Shown: positions 8,107 through 16,830, counted from the stretch's first letter. The stretch: DNA of 64,000 nucleotides from Longispora sp047121295 (GCF_047121295.1 NZ_CP139447.1:868001-932000); one strand, 5' to 3'. Program-made: numbers and translations. The notes: a model not told the origin generated them from the sequence alone.

Positions 8107-9387
8107 GTGACGGCCTCTTTCTTCACCGACCAGTACGAGCTCACGATGGTGTCCGCCGCCCTGCGCGACGGCACCGCCGACCGGCCCTGCGTGTTCGAGG
8201 CGTTCGGCCGGCGGCTGCCCAACGGCCGGCGGTACGGCGTCGTGGCGGGCACCGGCCGGTTCGTCGAGCAGCTGCGGGACTTCCGGTTCGACCACGAGGA
8301 GCTGGAGTTCCTGGCCTCGCGGCGGATCGTGGACGACCAGATGGCCGAGTGGCTGGCCGGATACACGTTCACTGGCGACATCGACGGGTACGTCGAGGGC
8401 GAGCTGTGGTTCCCCGGCTCGCCGCTGCTGACCGTCACGGGCACGTTCGCCGAGTGCGTCGTGCTGGAGACCCTGCTGCTGTCGATCCTGAACCACGACT
8501 GCGCCATCGCGGCGGCGGCGGCCCGGATGGTCACCGCCGCCCGGGGCCGGCCGATCATCGAGATGGGCTCGCGGCGCACCCACGAGGCGGCGGCGGTGGC
8601 CTGCGCGCGGGCCGCGTACATCGCCGGGTTCGCGTCCACCTCCAACCTCGCGGCCGGGCAGCGGTACGGGGTGCCGACCGCCGGCACGGCCGCGCACGCC
8701 TTCACGCTGCTGCACGACGACGAGAAGGCCGCGTTCGCCTCGCAGATCGCGACCCTCGGCGAGGGCACCACGCTGCTCGTGGACACCTACGACATCCGGC
8801 AGGGCATCATCAACGCCGTCGAGGTGGCCGGCCCCCGGCTGGGCGCGATCCGGATCGACTCGGGCGACCTGGCGGTGATGGCCCAGCAGTCCCGCGACCA
8901 GCTCGACGAGCTCGGCGCGCCGGACACGAAGATCATCGTGTCGGGGGACCTGGACGAGTACGCGATCGCGGCGCTGGCCGCCGAGCCCGTCGACGCGTAC
9001 GGCGCGGGCACCGCCGTCGTGGTCGGCTCCGGCGCGCCGACGGCCGGGCTGGTCTACAAGCTGGTCGAGGTGGACGGCCGGCCGGTCGTGAAGCGCAGCG
9101 AGAACAAGGCGAGCCTCGGCGGCCGCAAGACGGCGGTCCGCCGGCACAAGCCCACCGGGACGGCCACCGAGGAGGTCGTCGTCTCCCAGGGCGTGCCGGA
9201 GGCGATGCCGGGCGACCGGGTGCTCCAGCGGCCGTACGTGCGCGCTGGCGTCGTGGTGGACTCCCTGCCTACGCTGGCGGAGAGCCGGGCGCACCTGCGC
9301 GACTGCCTGATCTCCATCCCCTGGGAGGGGCTGAAGCTGTCGCCGGGCGACCCGGCCATCCCCGTCACCGTGACCGGAGGCCACTGA
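8107..9387 (+). CDS. pncB: nicotinate phosphoribosyltransferase
   Basis: A 426-residue enzyme that makes nicotinate mononucleotide from nicotinate and PRPP in NAD salvage. It begins with the typical FFTDQYELTM, and has the conserved EMGSRRTHE segment and the IRIDSGDL phosphate-binding segment. Start GTG 8107 lies 7 nt after TAAGCT (8094-8099), suggesting a leaderless mRNA. It is followed 2 nt later by pncA, giving a two-step route from nicotinamide. In Mycobacterium tuberculosis pncB1 (Rv1330c) is also next to clpS; here about 9 kb of other genes lies between. Confidence 0.96.
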   Translation: MTASFFTDQYELTMVSAALRDGTADRPCVFEAFGRRLPNGRRYGVVAGTGRFVEQLRDFRFDHEELEFLASRRIVDDQMAEWLAGYTFTGDIDGYVEGELWFPGSPLLTVTGTFAECVVLETLLLSILNHDCAIAAAAARMVTAARGRPIIEMGSRRTHEAAAVACARAAYIAGFASTSNLAAGQRYGVPTAGTAAHAFTLLHDDEKAAFASQIATLGEGTTLLVDTYDIRQGIINAVEVAGPRLGAIRIDSGDLAVMAQQSRDQLDELGAPDTKIIVSGDLDEYAIAALAAEPVDAYGAGTAVVVGSGAPTAGLVYKLVEVDGRPVVKRSENKASLGGRKTAVRRHKPTGTATEEVVVSQGVPEAMPGDRVLQRPYVRAGVVVDSLPTLAESRAHLRDCLISIPWEGLKLSPGDPAIPVTVTGGH

Positions 9388-9389
9388 CC

Positions 9390-9971
9390 ATGCGCGCACT
9401 GATCATCGTCGACGTGCAGAACGACTTCTGCGAGGGCGGTTCCCTCGCCGTGACCGGCGGCGCGGCCGTGGCGGCCGGGGTCACCGCCGCCCTGCGGTCC
9501 GGCGGGGCCGACCCGGTCGAGCTGCGGCCCGGCCGCTGGGACCACGTCGTCGCCACCCAGGACCACCACATCGACCCGGGCGCCCACTTCAGCGACACCC
9601 CCGACTACGTCGACTCCTGGCCCGTGCACTGCGTCGTCGGCACCGCCGGGCAGGAGTTCCACCCGGCGCTGGACACCGACCGGATCGAGGCGGTGTTCCA
9701 CAAGGGCGAGTACGCGGCGGCGTACTCCGGCTTCGAGGGCGCGGCCGAGGGCGTCACCCTCGCGGCGTGGCTCCGCGACCGGGGCGTGACGGAGGTCGAC
9801 GTCGTCGGCATCGCGACGGACTACTGCGTGCGGGCGACGGCCCTGGACGCGGCCCGCGAGGGCTTCGCGACCACGGTGCTGACGTCCCTGACGGCGGGCG
9901 TCGCCCCGGAGTCGACGGAGCGGGCACTGGCCGACCTGCGCGCGGCGGGCGTCACTGTGGAACGCGGCTGA
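9390..9971 (+). CDS. pncA: nicotinamidase
   Basis: A 193-residue isochorismatase-fold amidase. The catalytic triad is visible as Asp8 (VDVQNDF), Lys105 (FHKGEY) and Cys146 (GIATDYCVRAT), with the metal-binding QDHHID near residue 57. It hydrolyses nicotinamide to nicotinate, the substrate of PncB encoded just upstream. ATG 9390 is 2 nt after the pncB stop and uses a CCGGAGG box located at the end of pncB, so the pair is co-translated. Confidence 0.96.
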   Translation: MRALIIVDVQNDFCEGGSLAVTGGAAVAAGVTAALRSGGADPVELRPGRWDHVVATQDHHIDPGAHFSDTPDYVDSWPVHCVVGTAGQEFHPALDTDRIEAVFHKGEYAAAYSGFEGAAEGVTLAAWLRDRGVTEVDVVGIATDYCVRATALDAAREGFATTVLTSLTAGVAPESTERALADLRAAGVTVERG

Positions 9972-9982
9972 TGATCGCGGGT

Positions 9983-10087
9983 TCCGGCCAGAAACCGCAG
10001 TAGGACTACGCCTTCTGGCCGGAGATCGCGATCATCGCGCAGATCAAGAGCGCCATCATCCGGTACCCGGGAAGGCGCTCTTGATCT
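9983..10087 (+). terminator. two consecutive long hairpins after pncA
   Basis: The first hairpin pairs TCCGGCCAGAA (9983-9993) with TTCTGGCCGGA (10013-10023), 11 perfect pairs, and can extend outward through GATCGCG and CGCGATC. The second pairs AGATCAAGAGCGCC (10041-10054) with GGCGCTCTTGATCT (10074-10087), 14 perfect pairs, and runs straight into TTTTA. The second is a classic intrinsic terminator for pncA; the ABC transporter operon ends at 10089 on the other strand. Confidence 0.85.
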
Positions 10088-10088
10088 T

Positions 10089-10703
10089 TTAGTGCGCCGC
10101 GACCAGGAGTGCCCCGTCCTCGATCCGGACGGTGCGGTCGACCAGGTCGAGGGAGCGCTCGTCGTGGGTGGCGATCAGCACTGCCGCGCCCTTCTCGTGC
10201 GCCTGCCGGCGGAGCAGCTCCATCACGGCCCGGCCCCGGTCCCGGTCGAGCGCCGAGGTCGGCTCGTCGGCGAGCAGCACCGGGGCCCCGGTGAACAGCG
10301 CCTGGGCCACGCAGGTGCGCTGCTTCTCGCCGCCGGACAGCTGGGCCGGGTGCCGGTCGGCGAGCCTGCCCAGGTCGACGGCGTCGAGGATCTCGGCGGC
10401 GTGCGCGCGGTCGGCGGCCGTGATCCGTTTGCCCGCCACCACCCGCCGGACGAGCAGGTTCTCGGCGACGGTCAGGTACGGGATGAGCGCCCCGCCCTGG
10501 AGCACGAACGCCGGCCGCCCCGTGGTCGTCACGGTCCCAGAGGTGGGGGACAGCAGGCCGCCGGCGATGGCCAGCAGCGTGGTCTTGCCGGAGCCGGAGG
10601 GCCCGAGCAGTGCCACCAGCTCCCCGCCGTTGACGGTCAGGTCCACGCCGTGCAGGACCTCGACGTCGCCGTACGCGTGCGTGATCTCCGTCAGGGTGAG
10701 CAT
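10089..10703 (-). CDS. ABC transporter ATP-binding protein, MacB/LolD type
   Basis: A 204-residue ATPase. Walker A GPSGSGKT is at residues 34-41, the signature LSGGEKQR near 122 and Walker B VLLADEPT near 142, with the switch His in IATHDE. It pairs with the FtsX-like permease gene upstream, whose TGA overlaps its ATG. Such pairs move lipids, peptides or drugs out of the membrane. Control by the divergent TetR protein is likely, see 11748-11793. Confidence 0.94.
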   Translation of the reverse strand: MLTLTEITHAYGDVEVLHGVDLTVNGGELVALLGPSGSGKTTLLAIAGGLLSPTSGTVTTTGRPAFVLQGGALIPYLTVAENLLVRRVVAGKRITAADRAHAAEILDAVDLGRLADRHPAQLSGGEKQRTCVAQALFTGAPVLLADEPTSALDRDRGRAVMELLRRQAHEKGAAVLIATHDERSLDLVDRTVRIEDGALLVAAH

Positions 10704-11734
10704 CAGACGCTCCTTCCGAGGCTGAGCAGCGGGTCGACGGTGAGCAGCCGGCGCATCGACACCAGCGAGCCGGCCAGGGCCAGGACCGTGAGCAGCGCGG
10801 CGGCGGTCAGGGTGTCGCCGGGGGTGAGCAGGAACACCCCGGCCGGGAGCAGCGCGGCGCTGCCGAACGCGAGTGCGGCGCTGACCCCGACCCCGGCGCC
10901 GAGCGTGGCGAGCACCTCCATCAGGTACGAGCCGAGCAGCAGCTTCCGCCGCGCGCCCGTGGCCCGCAGCACCGCGAGCGACCCCTCCTTCTGCAGGGTG
11001 AGGATCCAGAACACGGTGCCGATCAGGAGCGCGGCGCCCCCGTACAGGAAGGACCGGATCAGGCCGACCGTGCCGGTCTCCGCGACGTAGCTGGGCACCG
11101 ACGTGATGGCGGTCTCCTTGTCGACGGCCTCGGTGCCGGGGACGGCTCCGACGTGGCCGTCGACGAGGTAGGCGCTGACCCGGTCGGGGGTGCGGCGGAT
11201 CTGCTGCCAGGTGCTCAGGGGCACGTAGGCCATGGGGGTGTGCGAGTACGTGCCGAGGTCGGCGAACCCGGTGACGGTCAGCTCGACCCCGCCGGGCTGG
11301 ACCCTGACGGTCTGGCCCAGCCGGAGTCCCTTGTCGGCGGCCGACCGGTCGAGGAGGAGGCCGGTGCCGTCCCAGCCGGGGGCCGACTTCGTGGCCGTGG
11401 GCCAGCCGAGCAGGCCGACGGAGACCACGTCGTCGCCGGCTGCGAGGTTGGCCATCGAGAACCCGATCGGGGTCGCCGACCGGGCGCCGGCCGCCGTGAG
11501 CCGGCCCCCGAGGTCGGCGGGCAGGTCGCTGCGGTCGATGGAGCGCTGGACGTTGCTGGCGAAGACCAGCTGGTCGGCGGGGAGGTGCCGCAGGCCGGAG
11601 ACCGAGGCCTCACCGAGGCCGACGGCGAGCCCGGTCATGACGAAGACGAGGTAGGCGACGAGCGCGACCAGGGTGGCCAGGAGGCCGAACCGGACGCGGC
11701 TGTGTCTGATCTCGCGCCAGGCGAGGAACCACAT
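10703..11734 (-). CDS. ABC transporter permease, FtsX/MacB-like
   Basis: A 343-residue permease. One membrane segment near residues 17-40 is followed by a large extracytoplasmic domain of about 190 residues and three further segments at about 235-255, 285-305 and 310-330, the FtsX/MacB_PCD layout. Its first gene position in the operon and the coupled ATPase make a complete half-transporter pair that must dimerise. The promoter has TTGCGT (complement of 11788-11793) and TATGTT (complement of 11765-11770) with a 17-bp spacer that is itself a repeat operator. Confidence 0.92.
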   Translation of the reverse strand: MWFLAWREIRHSRVRFGLLATLVALVAYLVFVMTGLAVGLGEASVSGLRHLPADQLVFASNVQRSIDRSDLPADLGGRLTAAGARSATPIGFSMANLAAGDDVVSVGLLGWPTATKSAPGWDGTGLLLDRSAADKGLRLGQTVRVQPGGVELTVTGFADLGTYSHTPMAYVPLSTWQQIRRTPDRVSAYLVDGHVGAVPGTEAVDKETAITSVPSYVAETGTVGLIRSFLYGGAALLIGTVFWILTLQKEGSLAVLRATGARRKLLLGSYLMEVLATLGAGVGVSAALAFGSAALLPAGVFLLTPGDTLTAAALLTVLALAGSLVSMRRLLTVDPLLSLGRSV

Positions 11735-11747
11735 GGGGACAACCTTT

Positions 11748-11785
11748 CCTACAAGTTGTCGGCAAACATACCTACGTCATGTCGG
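11748..11785. promoter_or_regulatory. two repeat operators for the divergent TetR regulator
   Basis: CCTACAAGTTGTCGG (11748-11762) and CCTACGTCATGTCGG (11771-11785) are direct repeats sharing CCTAC and TGTCGG at the same spacing. The first is also an imperfect palindrome centred on one base (CC-ACAA-G-TTGT-GG). The second fills the spacer between the -35 and -10 of the ABC promoter and the first covers its start site, so binding would block the exporter directly. Confidence 0.65.
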
Positions 11786-11793
11786 AAACGCAA
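11765..11793 (-). promoter_or_regulatory. sigma-70-type promoter of the ABC exporter operon
   Basis: On the minus strand the -35 TTGCGT is the complement of 11788-11793 and the -10 TATGTT is the complement of 11765-11770; the spacer is exactly 17 bp. The predicted start of transcription is near 11758, about 24 nt before the permease ATG. Confidence 0.65.
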
Positions 11794-11800
11794 GGCCCGT

Positions 11801-11812
11801 TATGATCCCCGT
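11801..11812 (+). promoter_or_regulatory. -10 box of the tetR gene, leaderless start
   Basis: TATGAT at 11801-11806 is followed by 6 nt and then the ATG at 11813, the spacing expected when transcription starts at the start codon. Confidence 0.6.
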
Positions 11813-12385
11813 ATGCCCCGGATCAGCGCACCCACCGTCGCCGAACACCGTTCCCGACGGTTGGCGACGCTGCTGGAGGCCGGCCGGGACCTGGTCACGG
11901 AGGGTGGCCCCGAGGCGCTGACCCTCGCGAACCTCGCCAAGCGGGTGGGCCTGAGCCGGCCGAGCCTGTACGAGTACTTCAAGTCCCGCGAGGACCTGGC
12001 CGCCGCGATCATCGAGGACGAGCTGCCGCGCTGGACCGTGCTGGTCGCCGACTCGCTGGCCGGCGACGCCCCGCTCGCCGACAAGATCGAGTCGTACGTC
12101 CGGATGCAGCTCGACCTGATGCGTGACGGGCGTCATGCCGCCGCCGTGGCGCTGTCCGCGCACGCGTTGCCCGACGACGCCCGGCAGCGGATCCGCGACG
12201 GCCACCTGCGCCTGCTGGAGCCGCTGGTCGAGGTGCTGACCAGGGCCGGGGTCGCCGAGCCCCGGCTGCGCGCGATGTTGGTACAGGCGATTGTGGAGTC
12301 CGCCAACCGGCTGCCGGTCGCCGACTCCGACGCCCTGCTGGCCGTCACTGTCGGTCAGATTCTGCACGGAGTTTCTGGGAACTAG
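11813..12385 (+). CDS. TetR family transcriptional regulator
   Basis: A 190-residue repressor. The N-terminal TetR DNA-binding domain spans about residues 10-56, with the helix-turn-helix in TLANLAKRVGLSRPSLYEYF. The C-terminal ligand-binding part has no recognised subtype. It is divergent from the ABC exporter operon and two matching operator-like repeats lie between them, so it most likely represses the exporter until a ligand binds. The ATG at 11813 is preceded by TATGAT with 6 nt between, so the mRNA is probably leaderless. Confidence 0.92.
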   Translation: MPRISAPTVAEHRSRRLATLLEAGRDLVTEGGPEALTLANLAKRVGLSRPSLYEYFKSREDLAAAIIEDELPRWTVLVADSLAGDAPLADKIESYVRMQLDLMRDGRHAAAVALSAHALPDDARQRIRDGHLRLLEPLVEVLTRAGVAEPRLRAMLVQAIVESANRLPVADSDALLAVTVGQILHGVSGN

Positions 12386-12435
12386 TCCCCATTCATACCC
12401 ATATCGGTACCGTCACCCTTGGTAGCGTGAACGGG

Positions 12436-13734
12436 GTGACAATGGCCAATCCGCTGAACTGGTCCCTGGTCCGAGGTCCGCTGCCCGTCGTGGTCACCGT
12501 TCTCGGCCTGTGCTGCCTCGCCCTGCTGCTCGCCCGCCGGGGCCGGAGGTGGTGGACCTGGGTCGTGCCCATCGCCGTCGTGGCGGCCGGCGGCCTGGCC
12601 TACGGGGTCAAGTACGCGTCGGACAACTGGGTGCGGCCCTTTCCCGACGCGCTCCCCGACAGCCTGATCGCGTGGGGCGGCGCGACCCTGCTCGCGGCCG
12701 GGCTCGCCGGGGCCGCGTTCCCGAGGCTGCGCTGGCGGGGCCGGGTCGCCGTCGTGCTCGCCGTCCTGCCGGTGCTCGCGATGTCCGCGCTCCAGATCAA
12801 CAAGGTGTACGCGTTCTACCCCACCCTGCGCGCCGCCCTCGGGATGGCGGTGAGGACCACGGAGTTCCGCCCGGGGGACCGCGCCCTGGTCACGGCGCCG
12901 GCCGGCAGGGCGCTCAGCGACGTGTGGAAGCCCCCGGCCGGCATGCCCACCCAGGGCACGGTGTCCGTGATCGAGATCCCGGGCACGGTCTCCGGCTGGA
13001 AGCCCCGGTCCGCCCGGATGTACCTGCCGCCGGCCTACCTGACCACCCCGCGCGCCCAGCTCCCGGTGCTCGTCCTCGTCGCCGGCCAGCCGGGCAGCAC
13101 GGCCGACTGGTTCACGTTCGGGCTGAAGGAGCGGCTGGACCGGTACGCCAACACCCACGACGGGCTGGCCCCGGTGGTCGTGCTCCCCGACGACCTGGGC
13201 ACGGTGCCGCAGAATCCACTGTGCACGGACTCGGCGCTGGGCAACGTGGAGACCTACCTGAAGACCGACGTGCCCGCCTGGATCCGGGCGAACCTCCAGG
13301 TCGACCCCGGCCCCCGGTCCTGGGCGATCGGCGGCTACTCGCACGGTGGCACGTGCGCCCTGCAACTGGGCGTGCGGGCGCCGGAGGTCTACCCCTCGTT
13401 CATCGACATCTCCGGGCAGCGCGAACCGACCGTCGGTAACCGGAAGGACACTGTGGACACGGTGTTCGGCGGGGACGCCGCGAAGTTCGCGGAGTACAAC
13501 CCATTGGACATTCTCCGCACAAAGCGGTTCCCGGACAGTGCCGCCGTGATCGCGGTCGGGCTGAAGGACAGGGTGTATCTTCCCGAACAACGCGAGGTGG
13601 CCGCCGCGTGCCAGAAAGCCGGCATCGCGGTGAAGTTCATCGAGCGGCCCGGCGGGCACGACGCGATCGTCTGGCTGGACAGCCTCGACCAGTCGTTGCC
13701 CTGGCTGGCCCAACGAACGGGGATGACGCACTGA
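12436..13734 (+). CDS. membrane-anchored alpha/beta-hydrolase esterase (esterase D/antigen 85-like)
   Basis: A 432-residue protein. Four hydrophobic segments fill about residues 10-125, then comes an outside-facing esterase domain with the nucleophile elbow GYSHGG (Ser302) and a late catalytic His in RPGGHD. The fold resembles the putative esterase family that includes mycolyltransferases. GTG 12436 lies 7 nt after TAGCGT (12423-12428), so I prefer it to the GTG three codons earlier. Its TGA overlaps the ATG of the next gene, a lipid-modifying enzyme candidate, so the two probably act together on the envelope. Confidence 0.82.
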   Translation: MTMANPLNWSLVRGPLPVVVTVLGLCCLALLLARRGRRWWTWVVPIAVVAAGGLAYGVKYASDNWVRPFPDALPDSLIAWGGATLLAAGLAGAAFPRLRWRGRVAVVLAVLPVLAMSALQINKVYAFYPTLRAALGMAVRTTEFRPGDRALVTAPAGRALSDVWKPPAGMPTQGTVSVIEIPGTVSGWKPRSARMYLPPAYLTTPRAQLPVLVLVAGQPGSTADWFTFGLKERLDRYANTHDGLAPVVVLPDDLGTVPQNPLCTDSALGNVETYLKTDVPAWIRANLQVDPGPRSWAIGGYSHGGTCALQLGVRAPEVYPSFIDISGQREPTVGNRKDTVDTVFGGDAAKFAEYNPLDILRTKRFPDSAAVIAVGLKDRVYLPEQREVAAACQKAGIAVKFIERPGGHDAIVWLDSLDQSLPWLAQRTGMTH

Positions 13735-16262
13735 TGGCCGACACCGTCGAGATTCCGAGCAGCCCGGTCGCGCCGTCGAAGCTGCGGAGTGTCGCGACGG
13801 CGGTGTGGGCGGCGATCACGCACGCCCCGGTCACCCTCGGCCTGGTGGCCGCGCTGTGGATCGTCGGCATCGTGCGGGGCACCATCGCGCACGGCCCCTC
13901 CGAGGGCGTGGTCGAGAAGTGGGGCGTCGGGCTGCAGGCGTTCCGCGACGGGCACTGGTGGAGCGTGGTCACGTCCGCGATGTACTGCGGCGGCGTCGCC
14001 AACTACGTCAACACCACCCTCCTGCTCCTGGTCGTCGGGGTCGCCGTCGAGCGCCGGATCGGGGTCTGGCGGATGCTCGGCCTGATGCTGGTCAGCCAGG
14101 TCGGCGGCGCCCTGCTGGCCGTCGGCGCCATCTGGCTGGGCGCGCGGGCCGAGGAGGACTGGCTCTTCTCGATCAGCAACTACAACGAGATGGGCGCGTC
14201 ACCGGCCGCCGCCGGCCTGGCGCTGGCCGCCACGTTCGGGCTGTCGGCGCTGTGGCGGCGCCGGGTGCGCCTGCTGCTGATCGCCGGCCTGCTCACCTGG
14301 GCGCTGTACGTCGGCCACATCATCGACCTGCAACGCCTCTGCGGCGGCGTGGTCGGCCTGGTCGCCGGGCTGTTCGTGTTCGGCCGGGCGGTGAAGGGGA
14401 GGATCGGCGCGCCCTCGCACGCCGAGACCCGGGTGCTCGTCGCGATGGTGGTGGCCGTCGGCGCGCTCGGCGCGATGCTCACCGTCGTGGTGGACTACGC
14501 GATCGGGCCGCTGTCGACGTACCGGGACCTGCTCGTCTTCCCCGCGTGGACGGAGGAGGAGGTCCGCAACACCTGCGCGAACCCGGAGTTCGCGCTGGAC
14601 TGCCGGCGGGCGCTGGCCGGCGACGCGCTGCGCGGACTCCCCGGGCTGCTGCTCGGCCTGGCCCCGGCGCTGCTGCTGCTCGTGATCGCCGAGGGGCTGC
14701 GCCGGGGCCGACGGCTGGCCTGGTGGCTCGGCCTGGTGATGAACCTGTTCATGATCGGGCTGGTGGCGTGGGCGGCGTACCAGTACTTCCGGCACCCCGT
14801 TCCCGACGACTACCCCGGCAGCAAGCCCGACGCCGGCTGGATCCTGTTCAGCTACCTCGAACCGGTCCTGCTGTGCGTGGTGACCGTCGTGATCCTGCTG
14901 GCGACCCGGCGGCACTTCGAGGTCCGGGTGCCCCGCACCAACCTGGTCGGCTTCGCGCTCTACGTGCTCGGCACCCTGCTCGTGGTCGGCTTCGGCTACC
15001 TGTGGATCGGGCAGCTGCTGTCCGACGAGTTCGACCCGGAGGCCTCGGCGGCGGACCTGCTGCTCGACCTGCCGGTGCGGCTGCTGCCCACCGGGTACGC
15101 GGACTTCTTCGGGGTGCGGCTGCTGCCGACCGGGCATCTGGCGAAGCTGCTGTTCGGGTACACCGGACTGGTCTTCTGGGTCGTGATCTTGGTCGGCCTG
15201 CTGGCGCTGTTCCTGCGCAGCCGGACCACGAGCGAGCCGGGCGCGGCCGACCGGGCCCGCGCGCTGCTCGCCCGGGGCGGCTCCAACCTGTCCTACATGA
15301 CCACCTGGGAGGGCAACGACTACTGGTTCGCGGCCACCGACGACGCCGCCGTCGCCTACCGGGTGATCGGCGGGGTGGCCGTCACCACCGGCGACCCGTT
15401 CGGCGAGCCGGCCGCCCGCCGGTCCGCCGTCGCCGGGTTCGCCGAGTTCTGCCAGGACAACGGCTGGACGCCGTGCTTCTACAGCGTCACGGAGGACGTC
15501 CGGCGCGCCGCCGAGGAGCTGGGCTGGAGCGCCGTGCAGGTCGCCGAGGACACCGTGCTGCCGCTGCCGGAGCTGAAGTTCTCCGGCAAGAAGTGGCAGG
15601 ACGTCCGCACCGCGTTGAACAACGCCGGCAAGGCCGGCATCACGGCCCAGTGGTGGCGGTTCCCGGAGGCGCCGCTGTCGATCAGCGAGCAGATCCGGGA
15701 GATCTCCGAGGACTGGGTCGCGGACAAGGGCCTGCCGGAGATGGGCTTCACCCTGGGCAGCCTGACGGAGCTCGACGATCCCCGGGTCCGGTGCCTGGTC
15801 GCGGTCGACGCGGAGGGCCGGGTGCACGGCGTGACGAGCTGGCTTCCCGTGTACCGGGACGGCGAGCCCGTCGGCTGGACCCTGGACTTCATGCGCCGGG
15901 GGACGACCGACTTCCGCGGCGTGATGGAGTTCCTGATCGCCTCGGCCGCGCTCGGCTTCAAGGAGGAGGGCGCGGAGTTCCTGTCCCTGTCGGGCGCGCC
16001 GCTGGCCCGGCTCGACCGGGGCGACGAGCCCGGCGCGCTGCAGAAGCTGCTCGACTTCACCGGCCGCACCCTGGAGCCGGTATACGGGTTCCGGTCGCTG
16101 TTCGCGTTCAAGGCGAAGTTCCAGCCGGTGTACCAGCCGATGTTCATGGCGTACCCGGACCCGGCCGCGCTCCCGACGATTGCGAGTGCGATCGGCCGGG
16201 CGTACCTACCGCATCTCACCCCAGCTCAGGGGCTACGTTTGGTTCGCAAGGTGGTGGGCTAA
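13734..16262 (+). CDS. rhomboid-like membrane domain fused to MprF-like (DUF2156) transferase
   Basis: An 842-residue protein. The N-terminal third looks like a rhomboid: GHWWSVVTSAM (about residues 73-83), the VERRIG loop, and GASP at 154-157, which matches the GxSx serine motif with Ser156. The later transmembrane His of the rhomboid dyad is not at its normal place; the nearest is His195. About four more membrane segments follow. The C-terminal 330 residues match the GNAT-like transferase half of lysylphosphatidylglycerol synthases (DUF2156), which adds an amino acid from tRNA to a lipid. ATG 13734 overlaps the esterase stop. Whether the rhomboid part is proteolytic, a flippase substitute or only a scaffold cannot be told. 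Confidence 0.8.
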   Translation: MADTVEIPSSPVAPSKLRSVATAVWAAITHAPVTLGLVAALWIVGIVRGTIAHGPSEGVVEKWGVGLQAFRDGHWWSVVTSAMYCGGVANYVNTTLLLLVVGVAVERRIGVWRMLGLMLVSQVGGALLAVGAIWLGARAEEDWLFSISNYNEMGASPAAAGLALAATFGLSALWRRRVRLLLIAGLLTWALYVGHIIDLQRLCGGVVGLVAGLFVFGRAVKGRIGAPSHAETRVLVAMVVAVGALGAMLTVVVDYAIGPLSTYRDLLVFPAWTEEEVRNTCANPEFALDCRRALAGDALRGLPGLLLGLAPALLLLVIAEGLRRGRRLAWWLGLVMNLFMIGLVAWAAYQYFRHPVPDDYPGSKPDAGWILFSYLEPVLLCVVTVVILLATRRHFEVRVPRTNLVGFALYVLGTLLVVGFGYLWIGQLLSDEFDPEASAADLLLDLPVRLLPTGYADFFGVRLLPTGHLAKLLFGYTGLVFWVVILVGLLALFLRSRTTSEPGAADRARALLARGGSNLSYMTTWEGNDYWFAATDDAAVAYRVIGGVAVTTGDPFGEPAARRSAVAGFAEFCQDNGWTPCFYSVTEDVRRAAEELGWSAVQVAEDTVLPLPELKFSGKKWQDVRTALNNAGKAGITAQWWRFPEAPLSISEQIREISEDWVADKGLPEMGFTLGSLTELDDPRVRCLVAVDAEGRVHGVTSWLPVYRDGEPVGWTLDFMRRGTTDFRGVMEFLIASAALGFKEEGAEFLSLSGAPLARLDRGDEPGALQKLLDFTGRTLEPVYGFRSLFAFKAKFQPVYQPMFMAYPDPAALPTIASAIGRAYLPHLTPAQGLRLVRKVVG

Positions 16263-16301
16263 CACGCCCATTTTGCGGGCATTACACGGTACGGTTTGCT
16301 C

Positions 16302-16817
16302 ATGTTCGCCCGCCTTGTTCTAGCGGCGGCGGTGGTGCTCGCCGCCCCCGTACCGGCCTGGAGTTCCCCGACCCCGCCGGCCACCGCGCACTGCCCGGAC
16401 GTGCCGTCCCCGGCCCCGGACCCGAGGGGCGTGGAGGTCACGTTCTGCGTCCTCGACGTGTGGGACACGGGCTTCGACGGCCGGCTCACCTTCGTCAACC
16501 ACGGCGCGAGCCCGGTCGGCAACTGGGAGCTGGCGATGACCGTGCAGCCGGCGATCGCGGTGCGGGAGGCGTGGGGGATGGAGTTCCGGCAGGTCGACAC
16601 CAAGGTCGACTTCTGGCAGTCCGAGGGCGGCGACCCGGTGCCGCCGGGCGCGCAGGTCACCTACCGCTTCCTGGCCCGCAAGCCGGCGGGCGAGTCCGTC
16701 GGCAGCCCGGTGACGGCCTGCTCGATGGCCGGGCGGCCGTGCCACGTGCTGACCGGCACCCAGCAGGCCGGGTCGACGCCGAAGGGCGTGCGGGCGCCGC
16801 TCGTGCCGGTCGGCTAG
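16302..16817 (+). CDS. secreted CBM2-like protein
   Basis: A 171-residue protein with a signal peptide (charged start, hydrophobic core to about residue 20, AWS cleavage site). The mature part has a carbohydrate-binding module 2-like beta-sandwich: a long WDTGFDGRLTF stretch, NHGASPVGNWEL, and a late PPGAQVTYRF strand, with four cysteines. No catalytic domain is attached. TACGGT (16290-16295) lies 6 nt before the ATG, indicating a leaderless start. It may bind a polysaccharide of the wall or environment. Confidence 0.75.
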   Translation: MFARLVLAAAVVLAAPVPAWSSPTPPATAHCPDVPSPAPDPRGVEVTFCVLDVWDTGFDGRLTFVNHGASPVGNWELAMTVQPAIAVREAWGMEFRQVDTKVDFWQSEGGDPVPPGAQVTYRFLARKPAGESVGSPVTACSMAGRPCHVLTGTQQAGSTPKGVRAPLVPVG

Positions 16818-16830
16818 GCGTCGCCTGGGC

